DNA from: Streptomyces sp. NBC_00457
GTDB taxonomy: Bacteria; Actinomycetota; Actinomycetes; Streptomycetales; Streptomycetaceae
Direction of reading: 5' to 3'
Length of the DNA stretch: 64,000 nucleotides
Assembly (NCBI RefSeq): GCF_036014015.1
Contig: NZ_CP107905.1
Span: 2,108,001 to 2,172,000, forward strand
Within the stretch, counting starts at the first letter, position 1; each line of letters starts with the position of its first letter. Below are positions 26,781 through 34,912 of this stretch, piece after piece. The notes beneath the pieces are model-generated. The model was not told where the DNA came from. It worked only from the letters and a program-made list of their open reading frames with translations, and did no database searches. A program made the translations under genes and the position numbers.

Positions 26781-28931
26781 CTACGGGCGCGGGCCGGTGA
26801 CCGGTGCCAGGAACGGACTCGGCTCGCCGTGCCAGGACACCCGCAGCGCCTCCCGCGCCCGCGTGCATGCCACGAACAGCAGGCTCAACTCGCTGTTCAG
26901 GTCCTCCTGGTGCTGCTGCGCGTCGACCTCCACCGCAGTGACCGCGGCCTTCATCGGCACCGTGCCGTCGTTCACCCCGGCCACCGCCACGCACCGGAAC
27001 TCCAGCCCCTTCATCCGGTGCATGGTCCCGATCCGCACCCCTGGGCCGCCGCGCCCGGCGCCCAGCACGCGCGCCGCGATCCCGGCCCGTTCCAGGGCCC
27101 CCGCGATGTCCCGGCCGAACTGGACGAACCGCACCGCTATACCGATGTGTTCCGCCTCCACCCCCGAGGCGATCCACTTCTCCACCCGGGACACCAGTGC
27201 CGCGGTCTCCTCGGTCTTGGCCGCGTGCGCGGACGTCTCGGGCCGTTCGCCGTGCATCGTGGAGCGGTAACCGGCCAGTGATTCCTTCGCCCCGTCCATG
27301 TCGTCCGGCTCCTCACCCGTCAGCAGCGAGGCGGACCAGGCGAGGATCTCCTGCGTGGTGCGGTAGTTGACCCGCAGCCGGTGCGAACGCCCCACCACCT
27401 GGATGCCGAGCGAGCGCAGCGAGACCCGGTTGCCGTAGATGCGCTGATAGGTGTCCCCAGCGAGGAACAGGTCGTCGGAGCCGGGTGACACCAGGGACCG
27501 GAGAAAGCGCCACTGCGCCGGGTGCAGGTCCTGCGCCTCGTCGACCACCACATGCCGGAACGGCCGCTCCTCGCGCCCGTCCATGACCCGCGCCGCCTCC
27601 GCACACACCTGGAGGAACGTCCACTCACCTGCCTGCCGCAGCTGCTCCTCGAACGCGGCGACCGCCCGCCACACCTGGAGCCGCTTCAGCGGCCCCAGCG
27701 CGCTGCCCCGGCCGGTCCGCGGCGCCTTCAGGTATTCCTCCGGTGTGGTGAGGGCCTGGGCGAGGACGACGTGCCGCCACTCCTGGTCCAGGAACACATC
27801 CGTGAAGTCGGCCTCCACCCTGCGGGCGATCCGCGCCCATCGGGCCGTGATCTCCTTCTGGTCGAAGACCAGCTTCAGCGGGGCGCCGCCACGCTCAGCC
27901 CGCACTGTCTCGTTGGCCAGCGCGTCGACGTTCACCACCCGGATCTTCGCGCGCACCGCCGGGTCCGTGACCAGCAGTGCCAGGCAGCGCTCCAGCTCCG
28001 CGGCGAGGTCCTTGGTGTACGTGGTGAGCAGCACGCACCCTTCGCGTGCGTTGGCGGGCAGCCGCCGCGCCAGGTGGTACGCCCGGTGCAGGGCGACCAC
28101 CGTCTTGCCGGTGCCCGGCCCGCCTGTGACACGAGCGGGCCCGGCATAGCTCTCCTGATACGCGACCCGGTACTGGCTCGGGTGCAGGAAGACCCGCCAG
28201 GCGTCGAAGGGCCGCTCCAGGATCTCCTGCAGCTCCTCGGTCCCGGAAACCAGGGCGACTCGGCCGCGCGAACGGGCCATGGCGGTGGCAAGCTCGTCCT
28301 CCTCGGAGGAGTCGGCCGACCGCGGTGCGGCCCGGGTGTACGCCTGGACGATCTCCCGGTCGATCTCGGCCGGTTCCATCCCGGTGGCGAGCCCCAGGAG
28401 CACGTCGTACTGCTGCTCGGGCAGCACCTTGTGCAAGGCCTCCAGATGAGTCTCGTCCGGGACGAGACGGATGATCGGCAGGATCTCCTCGTCCACTCCC
28501 AGGCTGCGCAGCACCTTGTCCGGGTACTCCGAGGCGGGGAAGAGCCGGGAGGGCTCCTCGGCCGCCCGCGCCCGGAGCCCGGCCGTGGCCCGCTCCAGGC
28601 CGACGTCGTTGCGGATCTCGATGCCCTGCGTCGCTCCGTTCACCGAGGCCCGGTGCTTGGCGGCCCAGTCGTTGGCCTTGTCGTGGGGGAGCACCTTGAG
28701 CAGCAGGTAGCTGTCCCCCGACTCCGCCTTGAGGACGACACCTCGCCAGAAGTCGTTGATCCGGATGGTCCGCAGCCGCGGATCCTTCTGGTGCGTGAGC
28801 TTCTCCAGGTGCAGCCCGGTATGTGTGGCCGTCGCGAACTTCTCGAACACCTCGAAGACGCGTTTCTGGACGGGCTTCTCCAGTGCCGCGAACTCCATCA
28901 GGAAGTCCCGGTGCATACCCAGCGTCGCCAT
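26781..28931 (-). CDS. UvrD-type helicase with N-terminal RelE-like domain
   Basis: A 716-residue fusion. Residues 1-95 resemble the RelE/ParE toxin fold (for example DPRLRTIRINDFWRGVVL and DSYLLLKVLPHDKANDWA), although I cannot confirm mRNA-cutting residues. The rest is a superfamily 1 helicase: Walker A GGPGTGKTV (near 268), Walker B VVVDEAQDLHP (near 465), GDTYQRIYG, the YRTT motif and the C-terminal VACTRARE. Its 3' end is convergent with the GmrSD-type gene, and its 5' end is 72 bp from the divergent kinase at 29004. Its position among restriction genes suggests a defence or DNA-processing role, but proteins of this layout also occur elsewhere in actinomycetes. Confidence 0.82.
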   Translation of the reverse strand: MATLGMHRDFLMEFAALEKPVQKRVFEVFEKFATATHTGLHLEKLTHQKDPRLRTIRINDFWRGVVLKAESGDSYLLLKVLPHDKANDWAAKHRASVNGATQGIEIRNDVGLERATAGLRARAAEEPSRLFPASEYPDKVLRSLGVDEEILPIIRLVPDETHLEALHKVLPEQQYDVLLGLATGMEPAEIDREIVQAYTRAAPRSADSSEEDELATAMARSRGRVALVSGTEELQEILERPFDAWRVFLHPSQYRVAYQESYAGPARVTGGPGTGKTVVALHRAYHLARRLPANAREGCVLLTTYTKDLAAELERCLALLVTDPAVRAKIRVVNVDALANETVRAERGGAPLKLVFDQKEITARWARIARRVEADFTDVFLDQEWRHVVLAQALTTPEEYLKAPRTGRGSALGPLKRLQVWRAVAAFEEQLRQAGEWTFLQVCAEAARVMDGREERPFRHVVVDEAQDLHPAQWRFLRSLVSPGSDDLFLAGDTYQRIYGNRVSLRSLGIQVVGRSHRLRVNYRTTQEILAWSASLLTGEEPDDMDGAKESLAGYRSTMHGERPETSAHAAKTEETAALVSRVEKWIASGVEAEHIGIAVRFVQFGRDIAGALERAGIAARVLGAGRGGPGVRIGTMHRMKGLEFRCVAVAGVNDGTVPMKAAVTAVEVDAQQHQEDLNSELSLLFVACTRAREALRVSWHGEPSPFLAPVTGPRP

Positions 28932-29003
28932 CCCCGTCCCCCTCCGGCTGACCCTCCCAGGACTACGATCACTCTACTGACCGTCACCGGCCGGGGAGAG
29001 AGC

Positions 29004-29942
29004 GTGCACGACATCCGTCGGGGAGCCGTGCTCGGCGACCGCTACGAACTGCAACAGCCGCTCGGCCGGGGCAGTATGGGGCAGGTCTGGCGCGGACGCG
29101 ACCTGCATCTGGGGCGTCCGGTCGCTGTCAAGACGGTCGCCGCGGAACTCCTCTCGGAGGCCGAGGACCGCGAACGCGCGCGGCGGCGCTTCGTACGGGA
29201 GGCGAAGGCCGCGGCGACGCTCGACAGCGCCAACATCGCCACCGTCTACGACGCATCCGTCACCGGCGACACGCATTGGCTCGTGATGCAGCTCGTCGAC
29301 GGGGCGACGCTCGGCACGGTCCTCGACGAGCGGGAACGACTCGACGTGGCCTCCGCCGCGGCCGTCGCCGCCCAGATCTGCTCCGGCCTCGCCGCCGCGC
29401 ACGCCGCCGGTCTCGTCCACCGCGACCTGAAGCCCGAGAACGTAATGGTCCGCCGCGACGGCGTGGTGAAGATCCTTGACTTCGGTCTGGTAAAGCTGAT
29501 GGCGGACGACGGTCCGAGGCTGACCGCCACCGGTGAGCAGCCCGGCAACCTCCTCTACGCATCGCCCGAGCTGCTGTCCGGGGTCCCGGACCTCGACGGA
29601 CGCAGTGACCTGTACAGCGTCGGCTGCCTGCTGCACCACATGCTCGCCGGAGCCCCGCCCTTCCCCCGCGACCGCCCGATGGCCGTCCTGCGCGGGCACC
29701 TGCACGACGTACCGCCGGGCCTCGCCGAAGCAGGCGTGCCGGTACCGGACGCTCTCCAGGACTTGGTCCTCGCTCTGCTGGCCAAGGACCGTGAGGACCG
29801 GCCCGCCTCGGCCGCCGAGGTGTACGGCGCGCTCGGGCCGTGGCTGCCCGCCGCCCGGCCGGGACCCGGCACCCTGCGCGGTTTCGGCCCCGAGGACCCG
29901 CGCCGTCCGTTCGTGCTCCCGCAGGGCCCGTACCCGGTGTGA
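29004..29942 (+). CDS. Soluble Ser/Thr protein kinase (kinase domain only)
   Basis: A 312-residue Hanks-type kinase with little beyond the catalytic domain. Visible: Gly loop (LGRGSMGQVW), ATP Lys (VAVKTV), HRDLKPEN near residue 140, ILDFGLVKL, and an activation segment ending LLYASPELLSG in which Ala-Ser-Pro-Glu stands for APE. No membrane helix. The GTG at 29004 follows GGGGAGAG. It is divergent from the RelE/UvrD gene and is followed after 38 bp by a second kinase gene, probably in the same transcript. Target unknown. Confidence 0.87.
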   Translation: MHDIRRGAVLGDRYELQQPLGRGSMGQVWRGRDLHLGRPVAVKTVAAELLSEAEDRERARRRFVREAKAAATLDSANIATVYDASVTGDTHWLVMQLVDGATLGTVLDERERLDVASAAAVAAQICSGLAAAHAAGLVHRDLKPENVMVRRDGVVKILDFGLVKLMADDGPRLTATGEQPGNLLYASPELLSGVPDLDGRSDLYSVGCLLHHMLAGAPPFPRDRPMAVLRGHLHDVPPGLAEAGVPVPDALQDLVLALLAKDREDRPASAAEVYGALGPWLPAARPGPGTLRGFGPEDPRRPFVLPQGPYPV

Positions 29943-29980
29943 CGGCCCGGTCACCGGCGGGGTGAGAATATGCCGCACGG

Positions 29981-31564
29981 GTGACCGCGCAAGCCGAGCA
30001 GGGGGCCGAGTACGGCGTGACACGACGGATCAAGGACCATTACGAGGTGACGGACCGCCTCGGCCGCGGCGGCATGGGCGAGGTGTGGGTGGCCCGGGAC
30101 CTACGGCTGGACCGACCCGTGGCGGTCAAGTTCTTGTCGGCGGGCGGTCGCGGCTCCGATCTCGACCGCATGGAGCAGCGGTTTATGCGTGAGGCCCGGC
30201 TCACCGCCCGGATCGGGCACCGGAATGTGCCGGTTGTCCACGAGTGGGGCCGGCTCGACGTGGACGACGGTGACGGGCTCTACCTCGTCATGGAACTCGT
30301 GCACGGCGACACTCTCTCCCGGCTCCTCAAACAGAACGGCCCCTTTTCCGTTCACCTCGCCGCCGGGGTCGCCGTACAGACGGCCGACGCCCTGGCCCAC
30401 GCCCACCGCATCGGCGTCGTGCACCGGGACCTGAAGCCGTCCAATTTGATGCTCACGCCGGACGGCACGGTGAAGGTGCTCGACTTCGGCATCGCGGCGG
30501 TCATGGAGCCCGATCCCGACGAGCCCCGGCTCACCCGTACCCAGGAAGTGCTCGGCACGCCGGGGTTCATCTCGCCGGAGCAGGCGGACGGTGGGCCCGC
30601 GACGGAGCGGAGCGACCTGTACTCCCTGGGCTGTGTGCTGTACGAGATCCTGGCGGGCCGGCCGCCCTTCACTGCGGGGACGGCCGTGGCGCTCCTCTAC
30701 CGGCACGCGTACGAGGAGCCGCCCCCACTAGGGGATCTCAGGAACGACGTACCCGCGGACTTCACCTCCCTCGTCATGCGTCTGCTGGCCAAGTCCCCCG
30801 ACGACAGACCCACGGCGGAGGAGGTCCACGGCACGACGCGTACCTGGCTCACCCAGCCGCCCGACCGGGCCGCCCCCCGGCAACCGTCCGCTGGATCCGG
30901 CGCCGTGAGGTCCGCTTCCGCTTACGTGTCCTCTTCCGCCTCCACCGGCCCTGCCCCGTCCCGGCGGCCGGTTCCCGTCCCCCGCCCGGCACCCTCCGGA
31001 CCCTCGGCCGCGCCCGCCGCCGTGCCCCAGGATGTCCTGGACCAGGCCGCCCGTGGCGACTACGTGGGGGCCGCCGCCGCGCTGGAGCGGCGACTGCGCG
31101 AGGCAGGCCGTCCGCTCGACGACACCGAGTCCGTGCCGACGCGGCTCACCCTGTGCGATCTCCTGCTGAAGGCCGAGGAGTTCAACCGTGCCTACGACGG
31201 CTACTTCGCACTCGGCGGCGCGCTCCGCCGCCGCCGACCGGCGACCGACCGGGATGTGCTGGCCTGCCGGGCCGGCGCGGCCACGTGTCTGGCCGAGCTG
31301 GGGCGCACCAACGAGGCGCTGCACGAGTTCGAGGGCCTCCTGCCCGTGCAACAGCATGTTTTCGGCGTCGCTGACAGAAGCGTGTTCGACACCAGGTTCC
31401 GGATCGGCTCGCTCGTGGCTCGGACGGGGAAGCTGCGCGAGGCACGTGACCAGCTCACCGCCCTGGGGCAGGAGCAGCAGCGAATTCTCCCGGTCAACGA
31501 CGAACGGCACGCGCGGACGGATAGCCTGATTGCCCGCCTTGACCGAATGCTGGCAAAATCTTGA
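29981..31564 (+). CDS. Soluble Ser/Thr protein kinase with Pro-rich linker and C-terminal TPR-like region
   Basis: A 527-residue Hanks-type kinase. Gly loop (LGRGGMGEVW), Lys (VAVKFL), HRDLKPSN near residue 148, VLDFGIAAV and GTPGFISPEQADG mark an intact catalytic domain (about 20-285). A Ser/Pro/Ala linker (about 290-345) leads to a helical, TPR-like C-terminal domain (about 350-525), the same plan as the kinase at 20376. The GTG at 29981 is taken as start; GTG 30017 with GGGGG upstream is a fair alternative. It is 126 bp before drmD, so it may influence or sense the DISARM locus (inference). Confidence 0.85.
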   Translation: MTAQAEQGAEYGVTRRIKDHYEVTDRLGRGGMGEVWVARDLRLDRPVAVKFLSAGGRGSDLDRMEQRFMREARLTARIGHRNVPVVHEWGRLDVDDGDGLYLVMELVHGDTLSRLLKQNGPFSVHLAAGVAVQTADALAHAHRIGVVHRDLKPSNLMLTPDGTVKVLDFGIAAVMEPDPDEPRLTRTQEVLGTPGFISPEQADGGPATERSDLYSLGCVLYEILAGRPPFTAGTAVALLYRHAYEEPPPLGDLRNDVPADFTSLVMRLLAKSPDDRPTAEEVHGTTRTWLTQPPDRAAPRQPSAGSGAVRSASAYVSSSASTGPAPSRRPVPVPRPAPSGPSAAPAAVPQDVLDQAARGDYVGAAAALERRLREAGRPLDDTESVPTRLTLCDLLLKAEEFNRAYDGYFALGGALRRRRPATDRDVLACRAGAATCLAELGRTNEALHEFEGLLPVQQHVFGVADRSVFDTRFRIGSLVARTGKLREARDQLTALGQEQQRILPVNDERHARTDSLIARLDRMLAKS

Positions 31565-31573
31565 AGGGTGTGC

Positions 31574-31588
31574 GTGAACTCTGTTCAC
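31574..31588. promoter_or_regulatory. Perfect palindrome upstream of drmD, candidate operator
   Basis: GTGAACTCTGTTCAC is a perfect inverted repeat (GTGAAC-3-GTTCAC) 10 bp after the kinase stop and about 100 bp before drmD. Its half-site GTGAAC also occurs in the shared 16-bp island motif. A TTGACA at 31628 and TAGGGT at 31646 lie downstream, but with only 12 bp between them, so I do not call a promoter. Confidence 0.5.
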
Positions 31589-31690
31589 AGTGTCTCTGCT
31601 GGTGTTAGCTTACTGCCGGGGACGGGGTTGACACCCCATATTGCGTAGGGTTCAGGCCGTATGCCAGGCCACAGGGGAGGCGGATCACCG

Positions 31691-34600
31691 ATGATGCAGA
31701 CAGCTCACCGGGAGCGGAGCGCGACAACTCCGGAGGAGCGACTGCCCGGAGACGGTGAGCTCGTCGAAGTGCGAGGCCAGAGCTGGGTCGTCGCCCGCGT
31801 GGAGCCCGCCCCGCCCACCAGCGGTCGCGCCGCCACGCTCGTCCACCTCCAATCCGTCGCCGACGGCCGGTTCGGCGACACCCTCTCTGTCATATGGGAG
31901 GTCGAGCCCGGCAGGCGCATCCTCGACCGCGGCTCCCTGCCCGACGCGTCGACCGGCCAGTACGACCCGCCGTCCCGCCTCGCCGCGTTCCTCGACGCCG
32001 TCCGCTGGTCGGCCGTCGCCTCCGCCGACGTCAAGACCCTCCAAGCGCCGTTCCGCTCCGGTGTCGCCGTCGAGCCCTACCAGCTCGAACCCGTCTCGCG
32101 AGCCGTCGGCGCCCCCCGCGTCAACCTCCTGCTCGCCGACGACGTGGGCCTCGGCAAGACCATTGAGGCCGGTCTCGTGGTCCAGGAGCTACTGCTGCGC
32201 GGCCGGGCCCGCCGCGTCATGGTGATCTGCCCGGCGGGCCTCACTTTGAAGTGGCGTGACGAGCTCGCTGAGAAGTTCGGCCTGGACTTCACCATCGTCG
32301 ATGCCGAGCACTGCGCCCGGCTGCGCCGCACCCACGGCACCGCGGCCAACCCGTTCCGCGTACACCCGCTCACCATCGTCTCCCTGCCGTGGCTGCGTGG
32401 CACCAAGGCGCAGCGCCTCCTCGACGAGGTCGTCCCGCCCCGCCAGGAGACCAAGGACGACGGCACCGAGCGCCGCTTCTTCGACCTGCTCGTCCTCGAC
32501 GAGGCCCACCATGTGGCCCCGGCCGCGCCCAAGCAGGTGTACGCCGTCGATTCCCAGCAGACCAAGCTGATCCGGCGCCTCGTCCCGCACTTCGAGCACC
32601 GGCTCTTCCTCTCCGCCACCCCGCACAACGGCTACCCCGAGTCATACACCGCGCTGCTGGAGCTCATCGACAACCAGAAGTTCGCCCGCGGCGTGGACCC
32701 CGATGAGCAGGCCCGCAAGGAGACCGTCGTCCGCCGCCTGAAGTCCACCATTACCAACCTCGACGGCTCCCCCCGCTTCCGCACCCGCCGAGACCCCCGC
32801 GAACTTCCCGTGGAGTACACCGATCCCGAGCGCGAGATCCACGGTGTGCTGAGCAGCTTCTCCGACCTGCGCCGCAAGCGGATGACCCCGAAGGCCCGCG
32901 GTGGCCGCCGCGCCGCTGACCTCGTCACCCTCCTGCTGAAGAAGCGACTGTTCTCCTCCCCGGCCGCCTTCCTGCACACCGTCCAGGTCTACCTCTCCCA
33001 CCTGGACGACACCCGGACCCGTTCCCGCTCGGCCGCCGCCGAAGTCCCAGAGTGGCTGGAGGACTTCCCCGACCTCGTCGCCGAACTCGACGACCTGGGA
33101 CTGGTGGAGGCCGAGGACGACGCCCTCACCCGTTCCACCAGCCTCACCCCGCAGGAGGACGGCGAGGAGCTAACCCTGCTCCAGCAGATGGAGCGCTGGG
33201 CGCTGACCCACGAGGCCGCCGCCGACTCCAAGGCCGACGTGCTCATCAGGGAACTGAAGGCAATCTGCCGCCCCGACGGCCAGTTCTGGACCAACGAACG
33301 CGTCATCATCTTCACCGAGTACCGCGACACCCAGAAGTGGCTGTTCAACCTGCTCCAGCAGGAGGAACTCACCGACGGCGGCCGCGTCGCCATCCTGCAC
33401 GGTGGCCTCAACACCGACGACCGCGAGCAGATCCGCCTCGGCTTCCAGGCTCACCCCGCCAGCGACGAGGGCAAGGTCCGCATCCTGCTGGCCACCGACG
33501 CCGCCAGCGAGGGCATCGACCTCCAGAACCACTGCCACCGCCTGTTCAACTACGACATCCCCTTCAACCCCAACAAGCTGGAACAGCGCATCGGCCGCAT
33601 CGACCGCTGGGGCCAGAAGAAGGACCCGGAGATCACCCACTTTATTGGCGCCGGCTGGGAGAAGGCCGCGGCTGGCTCCTACGAGGCCGACCTGGAGTTC
33701 CTCTCCCGCATCGCCCGCAAAATCGCCCGCACCGAAGCCGACCTGGGCTCCGTCAACGCCGTCATCGCCGACGCTGTTCAGCGCCGCATGACCGGCGACA
33801 CCACCCCCGTTGACATCGACAACGCCAAGCCGAAGCAGATCGCCGGCCGCCGCACCGGCGGCACCGTGGCCTCCGAGCAGAACGTCACGGCCCAGGCCAA
33901 GCGCCTCGCAGAGCAGTACCAGGAGACCGTCGACACCCTCGGCCTCACCCCCGCCAACATCAAACGGGTCGTCGACACCGCGCTCGCCCTGGACCACCAG
34001 CAGCCCCTCACCCCGTACTACAGCGAGGACTTGGAAGGGCTGTGGACGGTCCCGCCGCTCTCCGGCACCTGGGAACGCGCCACCCGCGGCCTCGCCCACA
34101 AGCTCCGCCCCGCCGAGCAGCGCCCCGTCACCTTCGACCCGGGGGTTGCCGCGCTCGGTCGCGACGACGTGGTCCTCACCCACCTCAAGCACCCGCTCGT
34201 CGCCCTCTCCACTCGCCTGCTCACCGCCGCCGTGTGGAACGCCGACACCGTCGGCCTGCACCGCGTCACCGCCGTCGTCACCGACGACCCCGCCGTGGAG
34301 ACCGCTCTCGTCTCCGCCTACGCCCGGTACGTCCTCGTCGGCGCCGACGGCACCCGCTTGCACGAGGAGATCCTGTACGCGGGCGGCTGGTTCGGCGACA
34401 CGGGCCGCTTCCGCCGCTGGGAGTCCGTACGCACTCAGGGCGCCGTCCTCGCCCGCGCCCTCACCGACGGCGCCGGGGCCGCTCCCGACCTGCGACACGC
34501 CTTCACCGAGGCCTGGCCCCGGCTGGAGAAGCCCCTCTACGACTCCCTTGCCGCCCGCGCCCGCGAACGCGGCGCCTCCCTCGAATCGGCGCTGGCCGCC

Positions 34601-34912
34601 CGCCGAACCGAGGAGGAGAACCGCATCCAGGCCACCCTGGACCGCTTCGAGGCCACCCTGCGCGCCAAGCTCAAGGAGGAGGGCGACGAAGCCAACGAGC
34701 AGATCGCCCTCTTCGGCACCCGCGAGGTGACCACTGCCGAACAGCGCCAGTACCGCGAGGACCGCGACCGCTGGCAGGCCCGCATCGAAGGCCTCGCCAC
34801 CGAACGCGAGCGCGAACTCGCTGCCATCGCGGCCCGTTACCACGAGCCGCGCTCCCACCTCTTCCCTGTCGCCGTCGTCCTCGTGATCCCTGCAAAGGAA
34901 GCCAGCCGATGA
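31691..34912 (+). CDS. drmD: DISARM SNF2-like helicase DrmD
   Basis: A 1073-residue SNF2-family ATPase, the hallmark of class 1 DISARM, an anti-phage system that restricts incoming DNA lacking host methylation. Visible: Walker A DDVGLGKTIEAG near residue 150, DEAH box VLDEAHHVAP near 270, SATPHNGY, and in the C-terminal RecA domain YDIPFNPNKLEQRIGRIDRW near 625 (motif VI). A charged helical C-terminal region follows. The ATG at 31691 is preceded by GGGGAGGCGG; an ATG at 31661 has no ribosome site. It overlaps drmMI by 4 bp (ATGA), so the two are co-translated. Confidence 0.92.
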   Translation: MMQTAHRERSATTPEERLPGDGELVEVRGQSWVVARVEPAPPTSGRAATLVHLQSVADGRFGDTLSVIWEVEPGRRILDRGSLPDASTGQYDPPSRLAAFLDAVRWSAVASADVKTLQAPFRSGVAVEPYQLEPVSRAVGAPRVNLLLADDVGLGKTIEAGLVVQELLLRGRARRVMVICPAGLTLKWRDELAEKFGLDFTIVDAEHCARLRRTHGTAANPFRVHPLTIVSLPWLRGTKAQRLLDEVVPPRQETKDDGTERRFFDLLVLDEAHHVAPAAPKQVYAVDSQQTKLIRRLVPHFEHRLFLSATPHNGYPESYTALLELIDNQKFARGVDPDEQARKETVVRRLKSTITNLDGSPRFRTRRDPRELPVEYTDPEREIHGVLSSFSDLRRKRMTPKARGGRRAADLVTLLLKKRLFSSPAAFLHTVQVYLSHLDDTRTRSRSAAAEVPEWLEDFPDLVAELDDLGLVEAEDDALTRSTSLTPQEDGEELTLLQQMERWALTHEAAADSKADVLIRELKAICRPDGQFWTNERVIIFTEYRDTQKWLFNLLQQEELTDGGRVAILHGGLNTDDREQIRLGFQAHPASDEGKVRILLATDAASEGIDLQNHCHRLFNYDIPFNPNKLEQRIGRIDRWGQKKDPEITHFIGAGWEKAAAGSYEADLEFLSRIARKIARTEADLGSVNAVIADAVQRRMTGDTTPVDIDNAKPKQIAGRRTGGTVASEQNVTAQAKRLAEQYQETVDTLGLTPANIKRVVDTALALDHQQPLTPYYSEDLEGLWTVPPLSGTWERATRGLAHKLRPAEQRPVTFDPGVAALGRDDVVLTHLKHPLVALSTRLLTAAVWNADTVGLHRVTAVVTDDPAVETALVSAYARYVLVGADGTRLHEEILYAGGWFGDTGRFRRWESVRTQGAVLARALTDGAGAAPDLRHAFTEAWPRLEKPLYDSLAARARERGASLESALAARRTEEENRIQATLDRFEATLRAKLKEEGDEANEQIALFGTREVTTAEQRQYREDRDRWQARIEGLATERERELAAIAARYHEPRSHLFPVAVVLVIPAKEASR

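Noticed and set aside
31628..31651. TTGACA and TAGGGT as a drmD promoter
   Set aside because: The spacing is 12 bp, too short for a standard -35/-10 pair.
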